A DNA stretch of 64,000 bases from Ignelater luminosus (GCA_011009095.1 VTPC01091013.1:40196-104195); one strand, 5' to 3'; positions 1 through 12,439 are shown, counted from the stretch's first letter. The notes: generated by a model not told the origin, from the sequence alone. Program-made: numbers and translations.

Positions 1-1478
1 TCCCAATTCTGCTAATTTATCTATGATAAAAAATTCTCATGACAATGACAGTGTGCCTTCTTCGAAAGCAACTCAATAGTGTTGTTTATTAGGCACTACA
101 GAAAACAACTGGAAGAACGAATCCAAAAGACATAAAATAAGGAGCAGCTCTATCTACATAATTCGCTAATATGGTGGTTTTGGTTCTCGATTTTGAGTTT
201 GTCGACTCAAATAGTTTCAACGTTTGGAAGTTTGTAGCATTTATACTGCAATACACACGAATTTCTAAAGAAATGCTTATGAGAAGCATCCAAGAATTGT
301 TAAGTCTATGTAAAATTGAAAAATACATACATTTACTGCATTTCAAAAACTGTTTTATTTAGATTACATTTGTGGAGATCCCTTCAGCGACTCGGAATAA
401 CTTACAAGTACATATAAAAGTAAAATGGTAACCTTACAAGTAAAATGTGCACAAGCTGTGCAAATATTTGCAGTAACAAGATGCATTTCAGAGAGTTGTT
501 TCTACGGCTTTCAAGTTGCAACTAAGCATGGCTAAAGCCAAGGCTAGATGAAAGCAACGTTTGCAACGACGAAACAACCAAACATGCATAAAACGTCTTC
601 ATTATTTTCGCTCGTTATTCCCAGCATATCGTGGCGTCAGCACAAGAGCCGGCGCCTCCGCAACATAGCTCTTTGAAGTCTTCTTCGTATGTACGTGACA
701 GAAGGTCCTTTGTTGGTTATGTAACTAGATTAATGCGAGGGAAAATATGATGCTGTTCAAGATTGGTTTTATTTTGCCAGTATATGAGTTGCAAAAACAA
801 TTATAGACCAATTTAAAGTAGTGTTAAAAAATATTCCTTTCAAGTTAAGCTAGATGATTTCTCTAAAAAAGCAAACGAATCGAGAAAATTAAAAATTCTT
901 GAAAACGCAAAAATGAACTAAATTACTGCAGTTAATAACTGTGGTGCAATCTCAGAATTCCTTTCGTTCGAACTACTCGCATTCACGTACGAGATAATTA
1001 ACCAAATCCATTCACACTTGAGTGTGTACTTGTTTCCACATCTAGGTGTAGAATATAGAACTTGATTTCTATTCACCGTCACCAATTTCCTCTAAAACAC
1101 GGAATCTATTTCAACTAAACGAAATATCATCACTGGAGGAATTCCCCAAATCCAGTTAATTTACTAAATTTAGTTTAAACCCAAACTCTAATTGATTTAC
1201 ATCAAAATGCTGCAGAAATTCTACAATTTCTAACTTCTGGTTGAAATAATAATTCAATAATTATCAACTCAAAAATTGTAAGAATTAATTAACGTCTTGA
1301 ACGTCAGTCTCGGTTATTTTCCAAGTTACTAATTGATGAATGGTTTAACTGATGTAAAATCTTTACTCAATTTAATTTTCAGATATAATAAGAAAATTAA
1401 AACGCTCTGGAAATTGGGGATAAAACTCTTTGCAAATCGGCCACTAAAATATTATTAATAACGATTAAAGCAACTTAC
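1..1478 (-). other. Semaphorin intron, downstream part
   Basis: This is intron sequence beginning with the donor GTAAGTTG at 1471-1478 on the minus strand. It is AT-rich. I see no further Sema exon, transposon end or RNA gene. Open frames here are short and unsupported. Confidence 0.7.
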
Positions 1479-1674
1479 CAACATATATGGCTGTGGAATT
1501 ATGATGAGGATCGTAAGGACAAACTGCTTGAGCAGGCTTATCTTTTGCAACTGAGTAATTCCCACTGTGTATGAGGTAATCTCTGCATAATGGCTTGAAT
1601 GAATTTGTTCCGCAAACCAGCAATGATCCCGCTGCAGTTTTAACCAGAACTCGAATGTAATTCTGACAGTTTTC
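1479..1674 (-). CDS. Sema1a: Semaphorin class 1 internal exon (Sema domain)
   Basis: This is a 196-base internal exon of a semaphorin, a cell-surface axon guidance ligand that binds plexin. It has a canonical acceptor (pyrimidine tract, then CAG) just above 1674 and a donor GTAAGTTG at 1471-1478. It opens in phase 0 with ENCQNYIRVL, the invariant Cys-Gln-Asn-Tyr-Ile-Arg block of Sema domains. It continues through LLVCGTNSFKPLC and ends with AVCPYDPHHNSTAIYV plus one base of the next codon (65 codons + 1). Four cysteines and the NST glycosylation sequon sit at typical places. The nearest remembered match is insect Sema1a (CGTNSFRPMC, QAVCPYDPRHNST); the paralogue Sema1b cannot be excluded. No stops or frameshifts are present. 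It follows the exon at 36027-36135 in transcription; the next exon lies beyond the left edge. Confidence 0.9.
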
Positions 1675-3141
1675 CTGAAAAATAAAAAAGGAGAATATTT
1701 TAATATAAAAGGCTTCGATATTCTTGTCAACATTTCAACGTAACCGTGTACATTTATTAAGTTACTTAGAAGATTTTAATAAAAGATACCTACGTTCTAA
1801 GTTAATTAATAGTTAAGATCAGTTCTTTCGTTAATTAAGAGTTTTGTGAATACCTCGAAAAATCTTTATTTTACTGAAAAATATACTGTTGGTAGCTTTT
1901 GTGTGCATAAAAGTAAGGTTTACATGTTTTTGTGATGTAATAAATTTTGTTTTATTTAGCTTATGTATATGTACGTAAGACCTCGGTTTTACATTTTTTC
2001 TTCAGCATCATATATTCTTTATAATGGTCCACTAGAGAACAATGTGTTCATGTCTAACGTTTCATAAAAAACACAACGTGTTAAAATATGCTCTTTGATA
2101 TTAAACAGCATCCATTTCTTTAGATAAAATGCTATACTGGGTGAGCTTTAGAAATGGAATCTCGCAGGAAAACTTGTGATATGCAACATCTGACGCTGAT
2201 TAAAAAATTCCATTTAACATTCTTAAACAGAAATAACAGTAAATAGATGTTTTTCCAATTTTGATGAACTTCAAAAGATGTTTCCCCTCCTCCGTCTAGA
2301 CAAACAAAAAACTGATCCTTTTCTGCAGGAATGGTTGTTTAAAAAACGTTCAATTACAACTCATCTACAGCAGTAAACAAAATACCAACTCAGTATACAA
2401 TTTTAAATTTTGACACAGAAGGAAAAGTTGTATGATGATTACGATCATTGGGTACCATCTGATGTGCTATGCAATAAGAATTTACAATCAAACAAAAAAG
2501 GTGCCGGTTTTGTTGGCTCATTTAGTAAATAGACTTTTTCGGTCTAAACTCACCTCCTCACAACCCCCTTTAAGATTTCAGTAGACTATTGTTTATTCTT
2601 TAAGAGATCTCGGCTATGATTACTGGTTGATCAACAGGCTGCGCCACAGATGGCAAATTGGAGTTTTAGAGTTTGGATTCATCACATTAGAATAGTCAGT
2701 GAGTATTGAAGAAATCTTTCCGGGATCCAAAACAAATAGATTAACAACCTTCAGAAAATCAAACTGATGTGACGTTTATGTGGAAACCGTATAATATTTA
2801 AATCGAACGAGTTCTTATAGCTCTTCAAGTTTTTGTGAGACCACGCGATTTTCTAAGACCATAAATTCTTGCAGGTTCGAGGATCTCTGGGGGTTTCAGA
2901 TTTTTTTAAATTTTTATGGGTTACTGATCCTTGTAAAGTTAAGTATCCTTAAGTATTCCCAAGGATTTTTTAGAGCTTCTTGGTTGTTGGGCGTCTCCAG
3001 GTTCCGATAGGCCTCAGGTTCTTGCAGGTTAGTTACTTCTTATGGAATTTGGAGATTTTAATCCAAGAGGTATCGTTTGCAATTCTAAGCGAAGGCATGT
3101 TTATAGAACTTTAGGAATAACAGTTACCATCGGTCAAGACG
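1675..3141 (-). other. Semaphorin intron sequence, no feature recognised
   Basis: This is the 3' end of the 34 kb intron. The pyrimidine-rich acceptor tract adjoins 1675. A loose repetition of a TTCTTGCAGGTT string occurs near 2868 and 3020. The stretch just before 3142 may be further degenerate LINE sequence, but I could not read it. Confidence 0.6.
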
Positions 3142-3600
3142 TTTAAGTACTTCGGGCCAAACATACAGAGCAATGGAGGGGTGGGTACAGAGATTTAGCA
3201 CAGAATGAAGTGCAGATGGTTAAACTGGAGGAAGATAAATTGAGTGCTGTGTGATAGAAATGTGAGCTGTAGGAGGAAGGAAAGATGTATAAAACGGTGG
3301 TGCGACCTGCTATGATGCACGGAGTGGAGACGTGGCCAGTTACGAAGACCCAAGAAAAGAAAATGGAAGTTAAGGTGAATGTGTGGAGTAACTAGGAAGG
3401 ACATGATCAGGAATGAGCTTATCAGAGGATCGGTCAAGGTTGGATCTATTGGTAGAAAGATCCAAGAAAGCGGGCTAAGATAGTTCGGGCAGGTGCAAAG
3501 AATGGGTGAGGACTAAGTTGAGAAAAGAATTGACAAGATGGAGGTTGATGGCAGAAGGAGAAGAGGGAGGCCAAAGACAAGATGGAAAGCGCTCTAGAAG
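3142..3600 (+). pseudogene. RTE-like non-LTR retrotransposon, C-terminal fragment
   Basis: This is a decayed fragment from the C-terminal end of an RTE-type LINE polyprotein, downstream of the reverse transcriptase core. The readable blocks in order are FKYFGPNIQSNGG (family FKYLGS), KCRWLNWRK, VLCDRNVSCRRK, MYKTVVRPAMMHGVETW, VTRKDMIRNELIRGSVKVGSI and GRRRRGRPKTRWK near the end. Several in-frame stops (TAG near 3196, TGA near 3240, TAG and TAA near 3480-3510) and at least two frame changes make it non-functional. It stops in a short run of GAA triplets near 3597-3610; RTE elements often end in a short microsatellite. The endonuclease and most of the RT are absent, as expected of a 5'-truncated copy. 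Opposite-strand open frames here are shadows. Confidence 0.75.
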
Positions 3601-4498
3601 AAGAAGAAGAATACACTGAGTGCATATATAGGTATGTAAGAAAAACATCGAGTTAATTAAACAATTAGCAATGAAATGAATCAGATACATGAAAAAAAAC
3701 GTAAATACAGAATTAATGGGCAAAATATAAATTTGCCCCAGTGAAGCGGAACTGTTGTAACACATAATGTATGGTATGAAGTGTTAATATCTATTCATGA
3801 CGGCTTCACTGATGAAAGGTATGTGCCCGTTGTCATTTTGCTTTTCAGGAAAATGCACCATGAGGTATTTCAAGATGGCTGACTTCACTGCCAGACATTA
3901 GGAAGGGCCTCCACGGTGATCCAAATAATAAGACAAATTACCACAGCAAGTTTATATTTCATAAAATGGGGCTCCATGAATTTTCTAATTTCATTTGCAA
4001 GGTCGAAGAGAAATTGAAGACAATAACGGCCCCACCATAGAATTTTGTGATACGCTATTTTCTACCAATATTTAGTATGACTAATCATTTATTTGAAAGA
4101 GATTATATCTCTTGTCTATGCCTGTCTTAACATTTACTATATTTCAAGGTAAGACTTGTAATGTTAAGTCTTAAAGAGGTAATGCAATCTTGGGAGCGTA
4201 AGAATATTACCTTTACAAACAATTATGTGTGAAAATGAGCATAATAAAATTGTATGCGAGTTTGCGCATTTCCAAGGCTTATTCGATACAATTCTGTAAA
4301 GATAAGCCATAAAGGAATTGGAATACATTGAATTTTTTTCCTTATGTTGGTGTACCAGGAGATGTAAGAATAAAAATTGTACATCTTGTTTATTATTATC
4401 AACTTATTCCACTCGCGTATTCATTAATTGTTTTACAAAAAGAATACGTCAGAGCAACTAACCTATTCCAGATTTCGATGTTTTTCTATAACAAGCTT
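3601..4498. other. Intron sequence, no feature recognised
   Basis: This AT-rich stretch lies between the LINE remnant and a dispersed repeat. No homology could be read from it. Confidence 0.5.
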
Positions 4499-4599
4499 TC
4501 CAGACTGTTATAATTAACACAGAAATACTAACCAGACTAAGCTTTAGTCGGAAGCTTTAGGTATGAGTCAGGAGTGGAAGCAATAAATGAGAATATATA
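4499..4599 (+). repeat. Dispersed ~100-base repeat, copy 1
   Basis: This copy runs from CCAGACTGTTATAATT to GCAATAAATGAGAATATATA. It matches the reverse complement of 11772-11876 over its full length with only scattered substitutions, and shares its second half with 11941-11993. Its nature is unknown; it could be the end of a non-autonomous element. Confidence 0.7.
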
Positions 4600-7500
4600 C
4601 ACGAAAAGATTTTATAGTAGGTACTTATCCCCCAGGAACCAAATATCTACATTCATAAAAATAAATCTCATAGAGGATAAATCTCAATTAAACAAACATT
4701 AAAGGTAAGTGATACATCAGTTTTTAATTTCTTATTATTGAAGCCTTAGAAATCTGGTTCTAAAAAGTATGGACTTAACAAAATGAGAATTGTCTTAAAA
4801 GACTAAAGAAGCCACAGGTTTTTTACGTAATTACAGACACGACGTTTCATACTAGACGTTATCTTTAGTTTGAAAAGTTAACTGATCAACTCAAAAAACG
4901 TTACACGTGTGTAGGTGCATTTATATGGAATCATCCCTACTAACACAAAAAATAATCATGACGAGCATCATCAGCATTAGTAGAAATTAAAGATTAGTTA
5001 AGGTACACGGAAAGAGTTTTAATTTTGTTAAAAGTTCCGGAAATTTTTGTTTATATTTCAAAACGAAAAAACTTCAAATTTAATGCAGTCTTAATATAAA
5101 ATTCTGAACAAAATCGATAACGTTTAAATCTCGATCCGTACCACAATCTCGATTCGGTCAACCAAGCTCGCCGAATAATTTCCCCAAAGATTTGACCTTT
5201 AAATATCTAAAAATGTCAGAAAAAATAATATTTTATCACATTAATTTAGTAGTAAAATGCTGGGACTTGTAATGGTTTTATAAAAGTATAATGGAATGAG
5301 TTACGAGGAACATTATCATTTAATATTTGATACGAGTTAATTAACTTGGAGTAAGTTTAAGTATTCATGTTACTCGCGGTCGTCGCCGCCAGAATAATAA
5401 AAATCACTTTTTACTTCCCCTAAAATTGTGCGTAACCGGGAATTACTTATGCATAGCGTCTGGGGCGACCCTTAAACTCTTTAAATATACTGTTATACGC
5501 CTGCTTAAACCTTCTGATATCAACGAGTTTTGACAGTATTCTTTTCGTAGATGGGTAAAGAAAAAAATTGATATTCCATTTAGGTTTATGTACAGACGTT
5601 CGTAAATTCAGTTTGAAGAGTAAAGATAAAAACATGAAGGAATTTGCTAACATTTTGTTACGTTAGAATTCGAGTGAAATGTCCATTCGAAAGCGATGCA
5701 ATCTCATTTTATTGCTAAAGTGTAAGAGAAGAGAACAAAACAATTACATCGACTTGACAGGTGAGTTCGTAATGTGCAAGGATAACAGACACGAACAAAG
5801 AGCAAGTTCCTGCTAGGTCTCTATCGTTGGAAGTAACAGTTCGATCGGAGTAAATACCCAAGGGCGGTAATAACTGACAATTCGGTCGATACAGTCACTA
5901 ATTTATAGAGAATCGCGCTAATGGCTACACGGAGCTGATTATTTATCCCCGACAGGCCCAGAAAGCAATTAGTACAGTGAGAGATGGGAAGAGATAAGGA
6001 AAAGAACTGGAGATGCAAAAACACAGCAATAAAGGAGACGGTAAATCAGTCTTATACAATGTAAGAGATAGAGTTAGACAAAAACTTAATGGAGACGAGA
6101 GATTGCGGGTGCCATGTTATAGACAATGCAGCTAAGGCAAGAAAAGGATTTTGTTGCGTAAATTAGCACCCACATTGTGTAACGTATATGGGTATAATTT
6201 AAAGAGGAAACGCGAAAGGAATTAAGTAGAAATTGAGGAAAGATATAATAATTTATAACTGGTAAATATAAACTTTTAATAAAAAAATTAATTATTTCGA
6301 AAATTTTTCTTTTCCAACCTTAATGAATTTAACAACTTCTGGGTACTTTATAATCTGAGCATTTCACTTATTAAAATAATTAAACAACTTATTCCTTCTG
6401 GAATTAATCTAACGATAACAAAGCAAAAGTTGTAAAAACCACTTAATATAAACCCTGAAGGCTACCATTAAATTAAAATAGAAAAAAAGTAATTTAAATA
6501 AAAATTACAAATTTAAAACACAAAAAGGTAAGCATCACCAAGATGGGAGGAAATGAAAAATGAATGAACCGTGGAAATTTACTGCTTGATATCTTGAAAA
6601 TAAAATCAACACCGACAAGATTTAATTAATGCTGAAAAAACAAAACTGAGTTGCTGAGCTTTAAGTAATGACTTTCAGTTATTACTCAAGTAGAATCTAC
6701 GCACTTTTTTAAAAGTTGAGCAAATTCATTATTCTTAAGGATTATTTCGATAGAATTCAGAAAACATTTTATTCTAAAAAGACGCGATCGATTACAAAAG
6801 TAAAGGATGCTTTTGAAATAATAAAAAATAAATAATTGCTACAAATATACAATTTAGCCGTTGCCATTACAAATGAGAGGCATGTACGTATAAAGCTGAT
6901 CTCAAAGCATTTGGAAAGCTTTTTCTATTAAAACCAATTTTAATGAGTACCCATTAAGCCATCAAAAACGATTAGTTTCACTTATTTAAAGCACTGTTAT
7001 AGACATTTCTATAATGCACAAATGAATAAAATGAGAATTTATTGAAATTATTTCTATTTCCAATGGATTCACCCAAAATGAAAAACCGTGTTCACTAAAT
7101 TTTTTATCAATTTTAATTCAGTTTTACTGTCTGCTTCACACATTCGTTTTTCAAAGACCATCCATAAAAGCTGCCTGTAAAAAAGGCACAAAACAAACGT
7201 ATCAATATAAAAGTATTTTTTTGGTAATAAATGTTATAATAATTAAACACAGGCAAAAAACTAAAAACCTTCAATAGGAAACCAATATCAATGTTTCACA
7301 AAAAAATTATTACATTTTTAAATAAAATATTGACTTTTTAAGAAGTTGCAGATCGCTATGATATGAATTTACATAGGTGGCAGGGTAGACAAACGAAGTT
7401 TGTCTGAATTAAGACAGACAAAACATAAAGAAATAAAATAATTAGAACTCAAATTAACTTTTGCTATGTAATGTGTAAATATTTATTCCGCATTAGAATT

Positions 7501-8893
7501 AAATGTAAACCATGTAGGTGAGCTGGGCAGATTCCTAGTCAACAGATAATAATGAACTATACAGAGATGCAAACAAAATAAAACTGTAATTTGCAAAAAT
7601 AGAAATACTAAATATACAAAGAAATTTCAAGATACAGTAAAAGAGGGAATGAAAACGAAGTCGAAGGTACCAAAACTCACTAGATACAGAAGATCAATGA
7701 TAAAATGCAAACAGAATGTATTAGAAGCAGTAAAAGCTTTTAGATTGTTCGATGTAATAGTTTTCGAAGTAATATGAGATTAGATGTAAGTAGGTGGCTT
7801 TGTATGATGTATTAAAAAACAAAGTTTTTATTAGAGCTGTTGAACTTAATTGTGTGTCTTTATTTTATATAAATAATAAAAATAAACTATTAAATATTAA
7901 AAAAAGCACGATGCCAAACTAGGCACAAACCAAGAAGACTTCATCATAAAGTAGCGATAAAAAAGATGGCAAAACTAAAAAATATGAAAAAACATCTCGA
8001 CACCAAAGCAACGATAATAAAGAAAGAAGGAAAATGAAGTAAACCATAAAGTAGGTAAAATCAAAATTATGGGCAATAAGATACCCACAAATAATAATAC
8101 TGAACACATAATGGCGAAGCAGAGACACAAAAGAAATAAATCGCAAAGAAGACTTAGAAAACTACAAACAGAACAAATGTAAGAAAATAAAGATAGCAAA
8201 CATTAAAAAAACGATTTAAGGGTAGCGCACGAAAAACTGAAGATAAAATAGAGAAAATTATAGAAGAGATCAAATGCGACCTTAGAAGAAAAGTAAACAT
8301 ACAAGATCACTTCTTCAAGTTTGCTTGGTCCAAAGTTTGAAAAAAAAGCTGTTTGGAAAGCCTTGAAAAGAAAGAGAAAGAATGAGATCTAATAAATGAA
8401 TTAATCACAACTGAAAACAAACCTATAGAGCAAGTAGAAAGCAAAATAGAGGAAACTAGAGAGTCTAATGCAGTTAAAATTCCATTTTTAAAAAAGAGGA
8501 TACGGAAAAGGATACAAAATTGTAGTGGTACCGGTTTTGACTTTCAGTTGTGAATCGTGAACAAAAGAAAATGTGAAAATTATAATAAGGATCCCATCTT
8601 TTTATAATTTCATCCATCATGGATTTGAAACAACCCGTTTTTCCCTACATAACATCAATTTCAAAGCAACAATTTATATCTAACCGCAAATACAAACAAC
8701 AGCAGAATACGAAAGCTCTTTTTAAAATGCTGAGTAAAAGGCTGGAAGCAAACGTCACACTGATGGATGCTGGGCAACCGTTCAGAAAGCTTGTGCTGTA
8801 AATGCGACCACTTGCTACTTCCTGCTGCACACAAGCATTGTCCTAGAGTACTAATCACCATGATGCGATGCCAATGAAAAAGCTCCTCACATG
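4600..8893. other. AT-rich intron sequence
   Basis: No gene or element could be identified. The part from about 7540 to 8520 is strongly purine-rich on the plus strand, with short Lys/Glu-rich readable stretches near 8230-8340 broken by stops. It could be a decayed coding region, but I recognise no family. Confidence 0.4.
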
Positions 8894-8975
8894 TCAACCA
8901 GTCAAAAGTTTATTCATTGTCACTCTGGTTCCAGTGAGATATAAGAAAACTAAGTACAAATTTGACAATATTATA

Positions 8976-9349
8976 TTATAAATGTTCGAAGTAGTCCCCC
9001 AAAATACTGATAAATTGTTGTATCAATCAAGTTTCCGAAAAAAATTTTCGTCCCTAAAGGTGTTTCTTCAGATTAAAAAACAGTATGTACTAGTTTGCAA
9101 TGACTGTGCGCTGTTCTTCTAAGTTAATGGCTTTGACTAAACTGGTGCTTCTAAAAAAAAAACGGCGTACATAGCTTTTTTCACGGCGTGTTGCTTTTTT
9201 GGAGCTGTCGGTGTTGGATCATCTTCATTAATTACACGTAATTCCTGTCGAGTTGGAGTATCATAAAATGGTATGTAGTACGTCTCATCACCTATCACAA
9301 TTTTGGAAATAATCCGATGACCACCATTTTCTAACATGTTCAGAGTTTC
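8976..9349 (-). pseudogene. Mariner-like transposase, catalytic half with internal deletion
   Basis: The frame starts ETLNMLENGGHRIISKIV and reaches GDETY, which holds the first catalytic Asp. It goes on to PTRQE, DDPTPT and AMYAVFF, all typical of this mariner branch. After a frame change it reads VKAINLEEQRTV, then jumps to FFNLKKHL and ends with GDYFEHL and a stop at 8976-8978. The block holding the second and third catalytic aspartates (HxDNAxxH to PPYSPDL) is missing, so about 80 codons have been deleted. It joins exactly to the N-terminal half across the LTR insertion. Confidence 0.8.
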
Positions 9350-9356
9350 CCTGCTG

Positions 9357-10735
9357 TGTTACGATGTAACAATTTTATTTTGACGCACCATGTGTATATT
9401 CAAATTTGATATTCCTATTTTTAATAATTTTCTCATACATTAGATTTTTTATTGACTAGTTCCTTATTTTTATTCAAATCTCTGATTATTCAATTCTCCT
9501 AGTGACATCTAGGGATTTAAATTTGTATTACGTTAGAATGACTGCGCATGCGCTAGTTTACGAGTCCTCCATGAGCATTATTAACCCTTTTCTTTTCGAC
9601 CGATTGTTTGTCTCCAGCTACACGTTGTTTGAGCAGCTCCGATTTGAATTTTAGATAAATTTGATTTTTGTATCCGCTTTATCTTGTCTAATCCTTGATT
9701 GTTTCTATATGATTGCTTTTTCCATACCGTCACCTATCGTTTTCTCGCCGCTTTATCTGTCTATTACCGTATTCACTGCAGTTTCGCTGCAAATATAACC
9801 AAAACGGCGTGGTCGCCATCTTGATCCGTGGTTTGCAAAGGACTTTATAAATCAAATATCGACCGATTATGGTGAAATGATTTATGAAATATCCCTCTAC
9901 GTTTGCTAGCTGATCATCCCAACGCGGAATTCAGAATCAAGGTAGTCATCATTAGATGCACAGTAATATATGACAAGACAAAGAAAGGTATTTATTCCTT
10001 GAAAATCTACTTGATCGAATACTTATTTATTGGTGCTCAAGCTAGAATTTATCATTTAAGTTGTGTACTATCGAATTAAAATTTATTTAAATATCAATAA
10101 AATTCAGTTTGTTACATGTTCTTATGGTAAGGTTAGTGTTTGACCTTGACCATTACTGTAAAGTGAGTTTTTATTCATATTAGTTCTCGTTTTTAAATTT
10201 ATGTTTCTTGACGCATCTCTTTTCTAATGGGATCAGAGAATTTATTGAAATCCAACTGATAAAGTTTAACCAACAATTTTGTATTTTTATCATAATTTTG
10301 CTCAGTGTCTAAATATTTTGATTTATCGTTATTCACATTTTTTAAATCCTATTGATATTGTTATGAAGGCCTTCAAGGGTTATTGTTTTGCACTGTTAAG
10401 GTAACAACCATTATGTAAACCATATAAGATGAATGTTTTACCTTTTTTTTAAAAACCTTAGGTGTGTAACGTTTGTAGGTTTATCAAAACATAATTAAAT
10501 AATATTACTGTATGTCTTATCTTTTATTTTGTTGAGCATTTGAAAGTACCTTTATCTTGTTTGTGCCTGGTGTTTGGTTTTTCCTCTTAGAATTTCCTTT
10601 AGATTTATAAAAAAAGACGGGTGGCATCTCTGAGGACATTATAGCAGGAGGTTCTCATGATTTCTTATAATTTGAAAGAGATCTTGGGGTCTCACATTAA
10701 GTCAGTATTAAAATCTTAAGCTTAAAACTGCTACA
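9357..10735 (+). mobile_element. Solo LTR-like insertion with GCTG target duplication
   Basis: The segment begins TGTTACGATG and ends CTGCTACA, the TG...CA ends expected of a long terminal repeat. It is flanked by identical 4-base GCTG copies at 9353-9356 and 10736-10739. Removing the segment plus one GCTG restores continuous mariner reading (MRIS then RETLNML), which fixes both boundaries. Inside, there is a GACTGCGCATGCGC motif near 9540 and an AATAAA near 10097 in the forward direction. No internal coding region is present, so this would be a solo LTR left after recombination. The ends and duplication length suit a BEL/Pao or gypsy-type element; the family was not identified, and 1.38 kb is long for an LTR. 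Confidence 0.7.
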
Positions 10736-10739
10736 GCTG

Positions 10740-11150
10740 ATTCTCATACGTTATGATTTTTGGAATTTCGTTAAATGGTGTGGTACCCAGCCACAAACAA
10801 CTTTCTTCATCCGCAGTTCCTCATGTAAAATTTTTAAAACTGCTGCGGATCCAATCCGTAATATTCTCTGGATTGTACTATATGTGCAGTGTGTGTCTTC
10901 GGCAATCATGCTCTATACACGAGCAACATTTTCTGAAGTGATCGCAGTTTTCGGTTTTGTTTCACGTGGTTCGTCAATTAAGAAACTCCGACCTTGTTTA
11001 AATTCAGCAAACCACTGATAAATGGTTGCCCTTGAAGGCTTCTATTCGTCAAAAGCTAAAGTTGGGCGTTCCATGTATTGTTTTTCATCTAAACCGCACT
11101 TAAAATCGTTAGTAGATTAGTGCACGAAAATTCCCTCTACTCAATTCCAT
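10740..11150 (-). pseudogene. Mariner-like transposase, N-terminal (DNA-binding) half
   Basis: Translation from an ATG at 11150 reads MELSRGNFRALIYY, then a WFAEFKQGRS block, ENVARV, a second helix-turn-helix (IQRILRIGSAAVLKILHEEL) and WVPHHLTKFQK. The last is the conserved WVPH linker motif of mariner transposases. At least four stops and a frame change interrupt it. The line then reads MRIS immediately before the foreign insertion at 10735, and the catalytic half resumes at 9352. The protein would bind terminal repeats through its paired HTH domains. This copy cannot be translated intact. Confidence 0.75.
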
Positions 11151-11771
11151 GACGTTTACAAACTAAATAATTTTTGTTTCTAGCACACATGATTGGCATG
11201 TAATGATATTGCACGACTGAGACACCTGATAAATAGGTTTCCTTAACATAATATCATTTTACCTAAGTATGCACACATTTCTACGTATCTCACGTCATAC
11301 GTCAACCAATCTGGAGCTTTTCCACTAGCATAACATCGCCAAGATAACTGCTGCTGGATACAAGCATTGTATACGTCTTTAGCAAAGAAACGAACCATTG
11401 TGGAAGTAAGAGACAAGGCAACAATAAACAAGTGACTCAAATCTGACTTTGACATTGATGTTGACGATTACCAACGAAACAAAAATTTTTTACTGTTCGA
11501 TGTTCTAGTTAGAACTCAAAGTGGACAGTTCACAATTCAAAAATTCCAATACTAAGACGTCAAGAAGTTGAATTTAACAAAAAAGGCGGCTGTCTCGCTA
11601 GGACGGGTGCAATGACACTTTTTATGGGACCGGCATTTTTAAAAGTTACATAGCAGAAGAAGTCCGTAATTGAGAAAAGGAGCACTCTGCAAAAGGACTG
11701 AATTACTTATCAAACTCCCTAAGTCCGACCTCAGACTATTATTAGGTCTCCTTTTAGTAAAATATTCGTAT

Positions 11772-11876
11772 ACTATATGCGTTCTCATTTATTGCTCTAC
11801 TCTTTACTCATGCCCAAAGCTCCCAACTAAAGCTTAGTTTGGCAAGTATGTTGATGTTCATTATAACAGTCTGGTA
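11772..11876 (-). repeat. Dispersed ~100-base repeat, copy 2 (inverted)
   Basis: This is the reverse complement of copy 1 at 4499-4599, from CCAGACTGTTATAATG to ATGAGAACGCATATA. It also forms an inverted pair with 11941-11993, giving a potential hairpin. Confidence 0.75.
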
Positions 11877-11940
11877 AGTCCGTTCTAAAACTTTTGTTTC
11901 CCCTAGGAGGTAGGCTACTGATAATCTGTAGCTACTCATC

Positions 11941-11993
11941 AAACTAAGCTTTGGGCATGAGTAAAGAGTAGAGCAATAAAACAACGCATAGAC
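11941..11993 (+). repeat. Dispersed repeat, copy 3 (partial)
   Basis: The string AAACTAAGCTTTGGGCATGA and what follows match the second half of copies 1 and 2, with an internal deletion of about 14 bases. It is inverted relative to 11772-11876, with about 65 bases between the arms. Confidence 0.75.
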
Positions 11994-12120
11994 ACCAAAC
12001 CTGCAGTAAGAATTGATTTATTACAGACAAATCTCTAATATAAGTTAATATCAACAGAAGAAAGTATAGAAAAAGAGTACTTCGAAATAAAAAATGTATA
12101 CGATTATTTCAATCTAAGTA

Positions 12121-12176
12121 TAGGCCAGTCAATACAGACAAGTCATCGCAAAAATTAGGATAGTTCTGATTTTTTA
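12121..12176 (+). repeat. Left inverted end of the PIN-nuclease element
   Basis: Starts TAGGCCAGTCAATACAGACA and ends near TAGTTCTGATTTT; matches the reverse complement of 14276-14340 with few mismatches and one gap. Confidence 0.7.
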
Positions 12177-12439
12177 ATATGTTGTTAGGACCCCTAAGGG
12201 TAGTATAAATCCAGATTTGCAACCCCAAAAAACCTGTGCTACCTGCGTAGTGGCCAAAAAAGCGAAATTCTCGCACTTGTTTTGGTTTTTTGATCATATC
12301 TCTTACACTATCGTTCTACCGAAAATGTTATTCATATCTTTTTTAAAGTAGATTAAATGTCCTACAATCTAAGACTATGATAGACTCTGTACGTCCATTA
12401 GTTACCGAGATATGGCCTTTAAAAGATTGGCAATTTTTT

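Larger units (their letters stand above)
8894..11455 (-). mobile_element. Mariner-like element split by an LTR insertion
   Basis: An old mariner-family copy on the minus strand is represented by an N-terminal part (10740-11150) and a catalytic part (8976-9349). They are separated by a 1,379-base insertion at 9357-10735. The outer limits are tentative. Imperfect inverted sequence is visible between about 8894-8943 and 11405-11460 (shared GTTTATT and TTCCA blocks), compatible with decayed terminal repeats. No TA target duplication could be assigned. Confidence 0.6.

Noticed and set aside
1455..1733. 92-codon minus-strand open frame
   Set aside because: It covers the semaphorin exon in the wrong frame; the exon is read in a different phase between splice sites.
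7919..8199. Overlapping minus-strand hydrophobic frames
   Set aside because: Product of a purine-rich plus strand (poly-Phe/Leu/Ser on the complement), not a gene.
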